A stretch of DNA of 64,000 bases, taken from contig OW051493.1 in NCBI GenBank assembly GCA_932521035.1, positions 4,898,001-4,962,000 on the forward strand, written 5' to 3'. The notes below the pieces were generated by a model. It ran no database searches. It worked only from the letters and a program-made list of their open reading frames with translations, and was not told the DNA's origin. The stretch's first letter is position 1, and each line of letters opens with the position of its first letter. Positions 1 through 13,400 of the stretch are shown here, piece after piece. The translations under genes were made by a program, and so were the position numbers. Source of the DNA: Oscheius dolichura (taxonomy: Eukaryota; Nematoda; Chromadorea; Rhabditida; Rhabditidae).

Positions 1-1953
1 TGGCTGCCGCAGGAAACGCCACATGCGTTCCTGCCTCATTGTAAGAGCATTACATTCGCAGTTGATTTTCAAACATCAACCAATCAACCAGGATGTGCGA
101 AGGGCAGCCGGAGGAGGAGCTGACCTTAGCAGGATCTGCCACATCGCCCTCTCCTCTCCCCTCTCCCCAAAGAAGATCTAGCAATATGGTTGACCGCCTC
201 TTTAAGCTGGTCTCTTCTATTTTGGCCTCTTCATGAGATGATCAACATTGGCGGGGTACGGGCTTGATGGGGATCTACAATACTGGAGCAGAGCTCAGCA
301 ATCTCATTTCTCCCAGCCTCCAAGAGATAAAAGTCCTTAGTTGCTGAAAATATGTTTGAAAACTCGAAAAGTTTGATAAAAGTGTGAATAAATGAGATCT
401 TTGAAACGCCGGCCCCTCTCGCATCCGGAACTGCATTTGCCGGCTTTTCCCCGAGCTACGAGGGCAAAGCGCCGGCACAGTTGTTGTTTCGTGGCAGTCT
501 TACAGCATGCAAGAGTCAAGAAGAGATGGGGGACATGCAATGAGACGGCCGAACGGACGATAAAACTCCAAAGGAGACTGGTATCCTGAGATCTACCGAG
601 ATCAACTTGTTCCACAAATCTTGTAGTCATAAACAGTGATCCTTAGAGTCTTCTAGGGGAGGTTGGGCACCTGAGAGGTCTTTTCGGAATGTCTTCTATT
701 TTCTAATATCGAAACGGGATCTTTTGGGTCGAGGAAGCAACCTTCCGCGGTAGTCTCTTTCTCGATCAGAGAGGGGCCCCGCGATTGGAATATAACAGTC
801 TTGAGCACTCCTTTAATTTTGCCGATACCGGTCTTCTTTCCCTTTTTTTCTCTCTCTATATCCCGCCTCCATGCTTGGCTACCGTGTTGCAACTGGCCGA
901 TCATGAGCTACGGTGTCTCGGGTGACATTTTCCAAGACTACTACTAACGTCATGTGTTCTGTTCGCGGAATCCGCCGACTCCGATGGCTGCCAAAAGGCG
1001 GCCCCCGAAAAATGGAAAGATAACACAAAAAAGTCTCTCACTCTATCACAGCCGAAGAGTGTATCCAGAGACACAACTCGGAGACACACATGCTCAGTGC
1101 ACTCCGAGACAGAGAAACTCCTTGGGAGACACTCTTCCGCCCGGACAGATCCAGTCGAAACCCAACAATCGAGAGGATAACTACCGGAAAAGTGTGTAGG
1201 GATACGAACAAGGGGATCTCTCTCCGGTGTAATTCATCAATGGGCGCCGGGTCAACTGCTATGAGGCGAGCGGGCCTTTCAACAGACGATTCCGGGTTCA
1301 ACGAGAAGCACCCACAAAACTGCCGATCAGGAGAAGTCGCACCTGTGACACATGGGATGATCCGGCATTTTACGTGGTGAAATTACCCCAGTCTGGGAGA
1401 CTGGCAAATGCTCTGGGAAGATGAAAATCGAGGAGGAAACGACTTTGGGAAGACGAAGAAACACGGAGGCGTGCCGTAAAACAAAATTTAGCATCTGGGT
1501 CAGGGCTCCACGGGCGAGAGATCGAATGTTGCAAGTTTTGAAGAGTACACGACAAGTTACTCAAAAACGTGGGATAGAGAGGATTCTGGCGGCGTCCGTC
1601 GGCCTCATCTCCAAGAAAAGGCTTGGCTTGAGATTGTCTCGTTTTTTATATCTTGAATAATTATTTTTTTTTGTATACGGGAGATTGTAGTCTTCAAATG
1701 GTTAGTAAAAGACTACCCATGGCTCCCCTTATGGGTAAGGCGACGCATCTCCCCCGCCCTCCTACGGTATCACGATTTCCATTCGAGGGAGCGGGGGCGT
1801 GCCCCTATTCTTGGCGTGGGGCGGCTGAAAGCAGAGTTTCGAGGAAGCTTTACAGTGTAGGAGGGAAGGGACGCAGATCGAGGGTGGAGCAAGGAAGGGC
1901 CCGAGGGCAACTGGCATTGCACGGGCTCATCTCCACGAAGGCAGCCGAGCGCC
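1..1953. other. Upstream region without a recognised gene
   Basis: Short open frames occur on both strands, but none shows a recognisable domain, a consistent chain of splice sites, or the GC-rich third positions of the neighbouring myosin exons. The stretch most likely holds the promoter and 5' UTR of the first myosin gene. No tRNA, rRNA or repeat was recognised here. Confidence 0.5.
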
Positions 1954-4900
1954 ATGGAACACGAAAAGGATCCCGGATGGCAGTATCTCAAACGCTCTCG
2001 CGAGCAGATGCTCGAGGTTCGATTACTTTTTCATTTCCTTTTCTCACTATTCATCTACTACTAGACTATTCGATCCCCGTAGTTTCCCCAGTCCAATCCC
2101 CCTCTACCTTTTGTAGTTATCCCGAGTTATCTGCCCTCTAAAAGTGAGTAGTGCCCCTTTTGGAAGTATTTCTCGCCTGCCAGTTCACGCACTAGACGAG
2201 ACTGGCAGTTGCTTTACACCAAATATTCCCAGCCACCCACAGCATTTGGTTGATCCAACAGAGAAGAAACAGCTCTGTCTGCTAGACTCTTTTGGAAAGG
2301 GAGAAGGAACAGAACTAGCTAGCCACTCCGGGTTATCGGCCCCTTCCTACCCAACAAAGAAACAACTCATATGAGACCGCCCTAAATAGAAGCCTCTCCT
2401 TGTTTGGAACATGACCCAATCCCCCCTCCTTTGATGACCAGATGATGCCATAATGTCTCCATTCCAGGATCAGTCAAAGCCCTATGACTCGAAGAAGAAC
2501 TGCTGGCTCCCTGATGCAGAGGAAGGATACGTGGCCGGAGAGATCACCGCCACCAAGGGAGACATGGTGACCGCTGTCAGCGCCCGCGGCAATGAGGTTC
2601 GCCCCCTTTCCTTATATATTTTTATCAGTTGCTTCCACTTTCAATAATTCGATTGTTTCCAAGCCAGCGCTTTTTGATCAGGCATCGTAAAAGAAGCCGG
2701 CGGGTCTCATTGGCTGGATTCCGAGAAAGTTCAAAATAAATGCAATATGCGGCGGTTTCTCTTGGTCTTAGAGTCTCTATTACTAGCAGCTGTGAGTTTC
2801 GTTTACGACCCGAGCCAACCAGTGAAAGAGGGGGTGTAACGCCGTCGGAGGAGCGCGTAGGCACGTGTAGGATTTCCTCGGGGGAAAGTGTCACGAAAAA
2901 CAGAGAGACAAAGGGCTGGGGCTAGGCAGAATAAGGAGAGCCAACTAATGCCCTGGGTTACAGGTCACCCTGAAGAAGGAGCTCGTGCAGGAGATGAATC
3001 CCCCCAAGTACGAGAAGACCGAGGACATGTCCAACTTGACTTTCCTCAACGACGCCTCCGTCCTCCACAATCTCCGTGCCAGATATGCCGCTATGCTCAT
3101 CTACGTAAGTTCAAATCAGAGAAAATCGAGGCGGCTGCCACGACGGCTCCGTGTTACAACGGGGGGAGCACGCCAAGCGCATCTGTCTCGCCATTTGTTA
3201 CCAGTGGAATGTTTTTTCGGGAACATCAGACTCCGGGAAAGACAGCCACAGACAGACTAGAAGGGAAAGAGGAAGACGGAAATGAGACAGGCCAATTTCA
3301 GACCTATTCTGGGCTTTTCTGCGTCGTCATCAACCCCTACAAACGTCTGCCCATCTACACCGATTCCGTGGCCAGGATGTTCATGGGCAAGCGTCGTACG
3401 GAGATGCCTCCTCACTTGTTCGCCGTTTCTGATCAGGCCTACAGAAACATGCTTTTGGACCACGAGAACCAGTCTATGCTCATTACCGGAGAATCCGGAG
3501 CCGGAAAGACCGAGAACACCAAGAAGGTGATCCCAGCCCCCGGATTACAGTAAACCCGCCTGTTCTAGGTAATTGCCTACTTCGCTTCCGTTGGTGCCTC
3601 CCAGGCCGAAGGTAAGGGGGGAGACGCCGACGAGAAGAAGGTCACCCTCGAGGATCAGATCGTCCAGACCAACCCCGTACTCGAGGCTTTCGGTAGATAA
3701 TCCCCGTATTTTCTAGAAAAGAGAGTTCAGGTAACGCCAAGACCGTGCGTAACAACAACTCCTCCCGTTTCGGAAAGTTCATCCGTATCCACTTCTCCAG
3801 ACAGGGACGTCTCGCATCTTGCGATATTGAGCATTGTAAGCATCTGCTCCCTTCTCCCAGTCAATGATGTGTTCCAGACCTGCTCGAGAAATCCCGTGTC
3901 ATCCGTCAGGCTCCTGGAGAGCGTTGCTACCACATCTTCTACCAGATCTTCTCTGGCCACGTCGCCGGACTGAAGGAGAAGCTCCAGCTCGACAAGCCCC
4001 TCGCCGACTATTGGTTCGTCGCCCAGGCCGAGTTGTCCATCGACGGAGTCAACGACAAGGAGGAGCACCAGCTCACCGACGAGGCCTTCGATGTCCTCAA
4101 CTTCTCTGCAGAGGAAAAGATGGACTGCTACAGACTCATGTCCGCTCTCATGCACATGGGTAACATGAAGTTCAAGCAGCGCCCTCGTGAGGAGCAGGCC
4201 GAAGCCGACGGTACTGATGAGGCTGAGAAGGCCTCCGCCATGTACGGAGTCGACTGCGAAGCCTTCATGAAAGCTCTGACCAAGCCCCGTGTGAAGGTCG
4301 GAACCGAGTGGGTGTCCAAGGGACAGAACATGGAGCAGGTCAACTGGGCCGTCGGAGCTATGGCCAAGGGTCTCTACAACAGAGTCTTCAACTGGCTCGT
4401 CAAGAAGTGTAACCTGACCCTTGACCAGCAGGGTATCTCCCGTGACTACTTCATCGGAGTACTCGATATCGCCGGATTCGAGATCTTCGACGTAAGTCTT
4501 CATTCCAAATGGGCATATAAAATGTCTTTCAGTTCAACTCCTTCGAACAGCTCTGGATTAACTTCGTAAACGAAAGACTCCAGCAATTCTTCAACCACCA
4601 CATGTTCGTCCTGGAACAGGAGGAGTACGCTCGCGAGGGTATCCAGTGGACCTTCATCGATTTCGGTCTCGATCTCCAGGCTTGTATCGAGCTTATCGAG
4701 AAGGTATTATTCCAAGAAGCCCTCTTCTAACTCATAAATTCTAGCCTCTCGGTATCATCTCCATGCTTGATGAGGAGTGTATCGTACCCAAGGCCACTGA
4801 CATGACCTTGGCCCAGAAGCTGAACGAGCAGCACTTGGGCAAGCACCCCAACTTCGAGAAGCCCAAGCCGCCAAAGGGAAAGCAGGCCGAGGCCCACTTC

Positions 4901-7900
4901 GCCATGCGTCACTACGCCGGAACTGTCCGTTACAACGTGACCAACTGGCTCGAGAAGAACAAGGACCCCCTCAACGACACCGTCGTCAGCGTCATGAAGG
5001 CCACCAAGGGAAATGCCCTGCTCAACGAGATCTGGGATGACTACACCACCCAGGAGGAGGCTGCCGTCAAGGCCAAGGGTTTGTTTCTCTAATCATCCAT
5101 CAATTATACCGTACTTACAGATGGCAGCGGTGGAAAGAAGAAGGGAAAATCCGGATCTTTCATGACTGTCTCTATGCTCTATAGAGAGTCCCTCAACAAG
5201 CTCATGACTATGCTCCACAAGACCCACCCTCACTTTATCCGTTGCATCATCCCCAACGAGAAGAAGCAGTCCGGAATGATCGATGCCGCCCTCGTCTTGA
5301 ACCAGCTGACCTGTAACGGTGTGCTTGAGGGTATCCGTATTTGCCGAAAGGGATTCCCCAACAGAACCCTCCACCCCGACTTCGTCCAGCGTTACGCCAT
5401 CCTCGCCGCCAAGGAGGCCAAGTCCGATGACGACAAGAAGAAGTGTGCTGAGGCCATCATGTCCAAGATGGTCAACGAGGGAATCCTCACTGAGGAGCAG
5501 TTCCGTGTCGGTCTCACCAAGGTCTTCTTCAAGGCCGGAGTACTCGCCCATCTTGAGGACGTCCGTGACGAGAAGCTCTCCACCATCCTCACCGGATTCC
5601 AATCCCAGATCCGTTGGTACTTGGGATTGGCCGACCGCAAGCGCCGTATGGAACAGCGTGCTGGTCTTCTCATCGTCCAGCGCAACGTCCGCAGTTGGTG
5701 CACGCTCCGTACCTGGGAATGGTTCAAGCTCTACGGAAAGGTCAAGCCTATGCTCAAGGCTGGCAAGGAAGCCGAGGAGATGGAGAAGCTCGGCGACAAG
5801 ATGAAGCAGCTGGAGGCCGAGCTGGAGAAGGAGACCAAGCTCCGCAAGGAACTCGAGGACAGCTCCACCAAGCTCCTCGAAGAGAAGAACGGCCTCTTCA
5901 CAAATCTCGAGTCCACCAAGGGACAGCTCTCCGAGGCCGAGGAGCGTCTCGCCAAGCTCCAGGCCCAGAAGAGCGACGCCGACAAGCAGTTGTCTGTGAG
6001 TTGAAATGCCTCTATCTGTAGTAATCTCTTATTTCCAGGAGCTCAACGAACGTCTGGGTGAGCAGGAAGACCGTAACGCCGACGTCCAGCGCGCCAAGAA
6101 GAAGGTCGAGTCCGAGGTCGAGTCGCTGAAGAAGCAGATCCAAGATCTCGAGATGTCTCTGCGCAAGGCCGAGTCTGAGAAGCAGTCCAAGGACCACCAG
6201 ATCCGCTCTCTCCAAGATGAAATGCAACAGCAGGACGAGGCCATCGCCAAGCTGAACAAGGAGAAGAAGCACCAGGAGGAGATTAACCGCAAGCTCATGG
6301 AGGACCTCCAGTCTGAGGAGGACAAAGGTACATTTATTTATATGAAGTAACTAGTTATTTTCCTCCGGACACCGTTGGCGGTGTTGGGATTAAAATTCAA
6401 CGGTCGAACAATATTTAACAGGTCTGACGGTCTAATCTTTCTGCTTCTCTCAAATTTGACCGTCGGATTTGCACGACCAAAAGATCTCGCGGTTTCGCGG
6501 ACAGTCACACAGACAATACTATTTTCTTCATTTCCCTCCTTGCAGGTAACCATACCAACAAGGTCAAGGCTAAGCTGGAGCAGACACTCGACGACCTGGA
6601 GGATGCCCTCGAGAGGGAGAAGAGAGGACGCGCCGATCTGGACAAGCAGAAGAGGAAGGTCGAGGGAGAGCTCAAGATCGCCCAAGAGAACATCGACGAG
6701 GGAGGCCGCCAGCGCCACGATCTCGAGAACAACCTCAAGAAGAAGGAGTCCGAGCTCCACACCGTCTCCTCCCGCCTGGAAGACGAGCAGGCCCTTGTTG
6801 GCAAGCTCCAGCGCCAGATCAAGGAGGGACAGAGCAGAATCTCCGAGCTTGAAGAGGAGCTCGAGAACGAGCGCCAGTCTCGCTCCAAGGCCGACCGTGC
6901 CAAGAGCGACCTCCAGAGGGAGCTCGAGGAACTCGGAGAGCGCCTCGACGAGCAGGGAGGAGCCACCGCCGCCCAGGTTGAGGTCAACAAGAAGCGTGAG
7001 GCTGAACTCGCCAAGCTCCGCCGCGATCTCGAGGAGGCCAACATGAACCACGAGAACCAACTTGGAGGACTCCGCAAGAAGCACACCGATGCAGTTGCTG
7101 AGCTCACCGACCAGCTCGACCAGATCCAGAAGCAGAAGGCCAAGATCGAGAAGGATAAGGTCCAGGTTCAACGCGAGGCCGAGGACTTGGCTGCCCAGCT
7201 CGACGCTGAGACTTCCGCCAAGATGAATAACGAGAAGCTCGCCAAGCAGTTCGAACTCCAGCTGACCGAGCTCCAGTCCAAGTGCGACGAGCAATCTCGC
7301 CAGCTCCAGGACTTCACCTCCATCAAGGGACGCCTCCATAACGAGAACGGAGACCTCGCCCGCCAGTTGGAGGATGCCGAGAGCCAGGTCAACCAGCTCT
7401 CCAGACTGAAGAGCCAGCTGACCAGCCAGCTCGAGGAAGCCCGCCGTACTGTTGATGAGGAGGCCCGCGAGAGGCAGACCCTTGCCGCTCAGGCCAAGAA
7501 CTACCAGCACGAAGCCGAGCAGCTCCAGGAGAGCTTGGAGGAAGAGATCGAAGGAAAGAACGAGATCCTCCGCCAGCTCAGCAAGGCCAACGCCGAGATC
7601 CAGCAGTGGAAGGCCAAGTTCGAGGGAGAAGGACTCATCAAGGCTGACGAGCTCGAGGATGCCAAGAGACGCCAGGCCCAGAAGATCAACGAGCTGCAGG
7701 AGGCTCTCGATGCCGCCAACTCCAAGATCGCCTCTCTTGACAAGACCCGCTCTCGCCTCGTCGGAGACCTCGACGATGCCCAGGTTGATGTCGAGCGCGC
7801 CAACTCCTTCGCCTCTGCCCTTGAGAAGAAGCAGAAGGGCTTCGACAAGGTCATCGATGAATGGAGAAAGAAGACCGACGATCTCAGCGCCGAGCTTGAC

Positions 7901-9533
7901 GCTGCCCAGCGTGACGCCAGGAATGCCGCCACTGATCTCTTCAAGGCTAAGAACGCCCAGGAGGAGCTGGCCGAAGTGGTCGAGGGACTCCGCCGTGAGA
8001 ACAAGAGCTTGAGCCAGGAGATCAAGGACCTCGCTGACCAGCTTGGAGAGGGGTATGTTTAATATTGTATCCATTAAATAAAGTGAAATTTCCAGAGGAC
8101 GCTCCGTCCACGAGATGCAGAAGATCATCCGCCGTTTGGAGATCGAGAAGGAGGAGCTCCAGCATGCCCTCGACGAGGCCGAGGCTGCCCTCGAGGCTGA
8201 GGAGAGCAAGGTCCTCCGTGCCCAGGTCGAAGTCTCCCAGATCCGCTCTGAGATCGAGAAGCGCATCCAGGAGAAGGAGGAAGAGTTCGAGAATACCCGC
8301 AAGAACCACCAACGTGCCATGGACAGCATGCAAGCTTCCCTGGAAACCGAAGCCAAGGGCAAAGCCGAGCTCCTCCGTGTCAAGAAGAAGCTCGAGGGAG
8401 ACATCAACGAGCTTGAGATCGCTCTTGACCACGCCAACAAGGCCAACGCCGACGCCCAGAAGAATTTGAAGCGCTACCAGGAACAGATCCGCGAGCTCCA
8501 GATGCAGGTTGAAGAGGAGCAGAGGAACCGCGACGACATCAGAGAGCAGTTCTTCAACGCCGAGAAGAGAGCCACCATCCTCCAGAGCGAGAAGGAAGAA
8601 CTCCTCGTTGCCAACGAGGCCGCTGAGCGTGCCCGCAAGCAGGCCGAGTACGAGGCTGCCGATGCCCGTGACCAGGCCAACGAGGCTTCCGCCCAGGCTT
8701 CTTCCCTGGCTGCTGCCAAGAGGAAGCTCGAGGGAGAGATCCAAGCCATCCACGTAATGCCCACTTTATTATTCAAATCAATCAATCAATTCAGGCCGAT
8801 CTGGATGAGACCCTCAACGAGTTCAAGGCTGCTGAAGAGCGCAGCAAGAAGGCCATGGCCGATGCTTCCAAGCTCGCCGAAGAGCTCCGCCAAGAACAGG
8901 AGCACAGCCAGCACACCGACCGCCTCCGCAAGGGACTCGAGCAGCAGCTCAAGGAGATCCAGGTCCGACTCGACGAGGCCGAGGCCGCCGCCCTCAAGGG
9001 AGGAAAGAAGGTCATCGCCAAACTCGAACAGCGCGTCCGGGAAGTCGAATCTGAGCTTGACGGAGAACAACGCCGGTACCAGGAGGCCAACAAGAACCTC
9101 GGAAAGGCCGACCGCCGTGTCCGCGAGCTTCAATTCCAGGTAAATTTGTCCTTTTCTTCCCCAGACTAATGAGTAACTTGTAGGTTGATGAGGACAAGAA
9201 GAACTTCGAAAGACTCCAGGACCTGATCGACAAGCTCCAGAACAAACTGAAGACCCAGAAGAGGCAGATCGAAGAAGCCGTGAGTTGCCCCCGCCGAACC
9301 CCCTCCTCATTCGAATATTTCAGGAGGAGGTCGCCAACACGAATCTCCAGAAGTACAAGCAGCTCCAGCACCAACTGGAGGATGCCGAGGAGCGCGCCGA
9401 CGTGGCCGAGAACTCCCTGTCGAAGATGCGTGCCAAGTCGCGCAGCTCGGCCTCCGTGGCCCCCGGCCTCCAGACTTCTCAATCCGCCGCCGTCTTGAGG
9501 TCTCCTTCCCGTGCCCGTGCCAACGACCTCTAA
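1954..9533 (+). CDS. unc-54: Sarcomeric myosin heavy chain, UNC-54-like
   Basis: Class II muscle myosin heavy chain, the ATP-driven motor of thick filaments. My 16-exon model (1954-2016, 2468-2596, 2964-3104, 3302-3526, 3569-3692, 3731-3835, 3878-4491, 4533-4703, 4745-5078, 5121-5995, 6039-6327, 6546-8052, 8096-8753, 8795-9139, 9184-9279, 9324-9533) sums to 5,886 nt, or 1,961 aa; as recalled, UNC-54 is about 1,963 aa. The start [12 protein letters not shown] is the UNC-54 type. The SH3-like N-terminus is followed by the motor with P-loop GESGAGKT (about 3490-3515), switch [10 protein letters not shown] and switch II DIAGFE (about 4460-4485). An IQ/lever region lies near 5640-5720, followed by a long heptad-repeat rod. 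The C-terminal tailpiece, ending [10 protein letters not shown], also matches UNC-54. Codon use is strongly biased to C/G-ending codons, as expected for high expression. The first intron has a weak GTTCGA donor. Blocks of the motor are nearly identical to the downstream paralogue, introns included. Confidence 0.96.
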
Positions 9534-10406
9534 TTCTCTTTCCTGTCTTCTCCACCGACTGCTTGCCTTTTGTAATAAGCTTTCCTCGACAAGCGGTCTA
9601 ATCTAACTTCACTCACTCTGGAACAGACTAGTTTCATTGTTGTTTCGCGATCTGTCCATAGATTGTTGGATAGTTAAATGAATATATTTTATCTTTTTTT
9701 TCCCTCGTTATGAATCCCAGACCGATCTCGGGAGCGGGGTATCCGCGCCGCGTTTGACTAGGAATGTTTGCTAGCTGCTGATGAGCTCGCGCGAAAAGTC
9801 GCCAGCCCACTCACTTGTTACACTGACATTAACTGTGTAAGCCTCGTCCACCGGTACACCGTAATCTGTGGCTACAAACACCTTTAGAAGAGTTTGAGAC
9901 AAGGGAATCTGACCGGCCCGCTGGCTGGAGGCTTTACCAGTAATCAAGGTAGAGATAGAACTAGTAGGGATAGCGTTATCTCAGTCAATAGAAGATCAGT
10001 TGGATTTGCGAAGAGTCGGCAAGGAAAGGGAGAAAGAAGTAGTGAACAATTGAGAAATCACGGAGTGTCCCCAGTGGCCCGGAAAACCGGCTAGGCTGTG
10101 ATTTTTGACGTCTCCTTGACCTTTTTTGTGTTAGAGCACGTTCTCGTTATACTGTTGAGGCTACAACATTATCTTTAACGCCCAGCGTACAGTAATGATG
10201 ATGAAAAATTGATAATGTGCCCCTTTGACCCCTTCGCCACCCCCCGGAAAACCCCCTCTCATGATGCCCCCCGGCCGACGGCTGGCAGACTGTAGAGGGC
10301 GCTTGCAATCCTGGAATCCGGGCTTCTCAAGTGGCGGCAAAAGAGAGGCGGAGCCGCGCGGGTTCGCAACTGCGAAACAGTGTCAGTGGAGCAACGCCGC
10401 GGCAGG
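9534..10406. other. Intergenic region between the two myosin genes
   Basis: This holds the 3' UTR of the first myosin and the promoter and 5' UTR of the second. No exact AATAAA follows the first stop codon; an A/T-rich variant (gaatatatttt) lies near 9680. A C-rich stretch occurs at about 10215-10275. No coding exon was recognised. Confidence 0.5.
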
Positions 10407-13400
10407 ATGGCCTTTGAGCACGAAAAGGACCCAGGATGGCAGTACCTCAGGCGATCCAGAGAGCAGATGCTCGAGGTTAGCACTCCTTTCACTTACGTTT
10501 CTCCATTTCCCCCTTCTCCCGCTCATCCCCCACCAATTCCACGTTCACCTTGCTCCATTTTCGACAGTTCCAACCCAATCAAATATATTTTCTCCAGCTT
10601 ATTGAACTTTAAAATAAAAGTTGTCAAAAAGACCTTTCCGGAAGTGCCGAAACTCACACTCATTCGAAATTTTCGATCGCTTGGGTTTCATCACACCGGG
10701 TCAGTTCACTTTTCATATATATGTAGTTAATCTAAAAGAAAACAGGAAGGGCACAGACTTAAGCCGAATGGCTCAAAATCCATTAGCACTTGGCTGGCTG
10801 TCCCCGGTAGCCTCGCCACGATCCGAGAGCTGTCTGTGTGTACCGACCCTCCAAAACCTTCCGCAACATTCGTCACCCATCCATTCATTGAAGATTACAG
10901 TAATCTGCTCATTTAGGACCAATCCAAACCATACGATTCCAAGAAGAACGTATGGATCCCCGACGCGGAAGAGGGATACGTCGGCGGAGAGATCAAGTCC
11001 GCCAAGGGTGACATGGTCACCGTCGTGACTAGCGACGGAAAGGAGGTTTGAGACTCTTTTTGACCCGGTAAACATATGGGAAATTGTAGAAAGTGCTGAA
11101 GAAAGATCTCGCCCAGGAGATGAATCCTCCCAAATTCGAGAAGACCGAGGACATGTCCAACTTGACTTTCCTCAACGACGCCTCCGTCCTCCACAATCTC
11201 CGTGCCAGATATGCCGCTATGCTCATCTACGTAAGTTCTTGGATCACTTTCCAGTTTTTTTGCTTTAGAGAAGTAGAAAAGGCATCTAAAAATAGCTGGG
11301 CGAATTAAATTTATCCTCTCGAGCGATCTGTGATGAATTCGATCGATCTTTCTCCCCTTAGCCCTCGAAAAGAGCAGCGCCCTCGGATGAGCGATTGTTC
11401 TGAGAACAGTTTGGCGGATGAGAGATAGGCAAACAACGTGCCGCGCGGATCCGGCTCTGGCAGCGCTTCAACTTATCCCCACGCGCGAGGGCGAGAGATT
11501 GATTGGCATTCGGAGAATAAAATGGGGACAGCCGAAAGGCAACTGCCAAAAAAGGATACAGTACCAGTTTTAGACCTATTCGGGTCTGTTCTGCGTCGTC
11601 ATCAACCCCTACAAGCGTCTGCCCATCTACACCGAGTCCGTGGCCAGGATGTTCATGGGCAAGCGTCGTACGGAGATGCCTCCTCACTTGTTCGCCGTCT
11701 CCGACGAAGCCTACAGAAACATGCTCCAACACCACGAGAACCAGTCTATGCTCATTACCGGAGAGTCTGGGGCCGGAAAGACCGAGAACACCAAGAAGGT
11801 GTGCCCCCTCAATCATGGTCATTCTCTTGCTTTAGGTAATTGCCTACTTTGCCTCTGTCGGTGCCTCCCAAACCGAGGCCGCTAACAAGGACAAGCCCCC
11901 ATCTGATGAGAAGAAGGTCACCCTCGAGGATCAGATCGTCCAGACCAACCCCGTACTCGAGGCTTTCGGTAGATAATCCCCGTATTTTCTAGAAAAGAGA
12001 GTTCAGGTAACGCCAAGACCGTGCGTAACAACAACTCCTCCCGTTTCGGAAAGTTCATCCGTATCCAGTTCTCCAAATACGGAAAGGTCGCCTCTTGCGA
12101 TATTGAGCACTGTAGGCGCTTCTCACCCTCTCTGCTTATTTTGTCTCTTTAGATCTTCTTGAGAAATCTCGTGTCATCCGTCAGGCTCCCGGAGAGCGTT
12201 GTTACCACATCTTCTACCAGATCTTCTCCGACTTCAAGCCCGAGCTTAAACAACAACTTCTGCTGAACAAACCCATCAGCGAGTACTGGTTCGTGGCTCA
12301 GGCTGAGTTGATAATTGACGGAATCGACGACACCGAAGAGTTCCAACTGACGGACGAGGCCTTTGATGTCCTGAACTTCTCTGCCGAGGAGAAGATGGAC
12401 TGCTACCGACTGATGGCTGCCCATCTTCACTCTGGAGCCATGAAGTTCAAGCAGCGCCCTCGTGAAGAACAGGCCGAGCCCGATGGCCAGGAGGACGCCG
12501 AGAGAGCCTGCGCCATGTACGGAATTGATGTCGATCAGTTCTTGAAGGCCCTCGTTTCCCCCAGAGTCAAGGTCGGAACCGAGTGGGTCTCCAAGGGACA
12601 GAACGTCGAACAAGTCCACTGGGCCATCGGAGCCATCGCCAAGGGTCTGTACGCTCGCGTCTTCCACTGGATTGTGAAGAAGTGTAACTTGACCCTTGAC
12701 CAGCAGGGTACCCCTCGTGACTACTTCATTGGAGTACTCGATATCGCCGGATTTGAAATCTTCGACGTAAGTTGCCCATTCCTTCCCCAAATAAGGCTAA
12801 ACAATTTCAGTTCAACTCCTTCGAACAGCTCTGGATTAACTTCGTAAACGAGAGACTCCAGCAATTCTTCAACCACCACATGTTCGTCCTTGAGCAGGAA
12901 GAATACAAACGAGAGGGAATCCACTGGGAGTTCATTGACTTCGGTCTCGATCTTCAGGCTTGTATCGAGCTTATCGAGAAGGTATTATTCCAAGAAGCTC
13001 TCTTCTAACTCATAAATTCTAGCCTCTCGGTATCATCTCCATGCTTGATGAGGAGTGTATCGTACCCAAGGCCACTGACATGACCTTGGCCCAGAAGCTG
13101 AACGAGCAGCACTTGGGCAAGCACCCCAACTTCGAGAAGCCCAAGCCGCCAAAGGGAAAGCAGGCCGAGGCCCACTTCGCCATGCGTCACTACGCCGGAA
13201 CTGTCCGTTACAACGTGACCAACTGGCTCGAGAAGAACAAGGACCCCCTCAACGACACCGTCGTCACCGTCATGAAGGCCACCAAGGGAAATGCCCTGCT
13301 CAACGAAGTCTGGCAAGATTACACCACTCAAGAGGAAGCCGCCGTTGCCGCCAAATCAGGAGGAGGACGTAAAGGAGGAAAATCTGGCTCCTTCATGACG

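Noticed and set aside
3727-4503. Minus-strand frame of 258 codons inside the myosin motor
   Set aside because: Shadow of the highly biased myosin exon; similar shadows occur over the second myosin (12149-12790, 14130-14948).
6338-8446. 702-codon open frame on the minus strand
   Set aside because: It is antisense to the myosin rod exons. Strong C/G bias at third positions and lack of TTA/CTA/TCA codons on the sense strand create long antisense frames. Its Leu/Val/Gly-rich protein has no domain.
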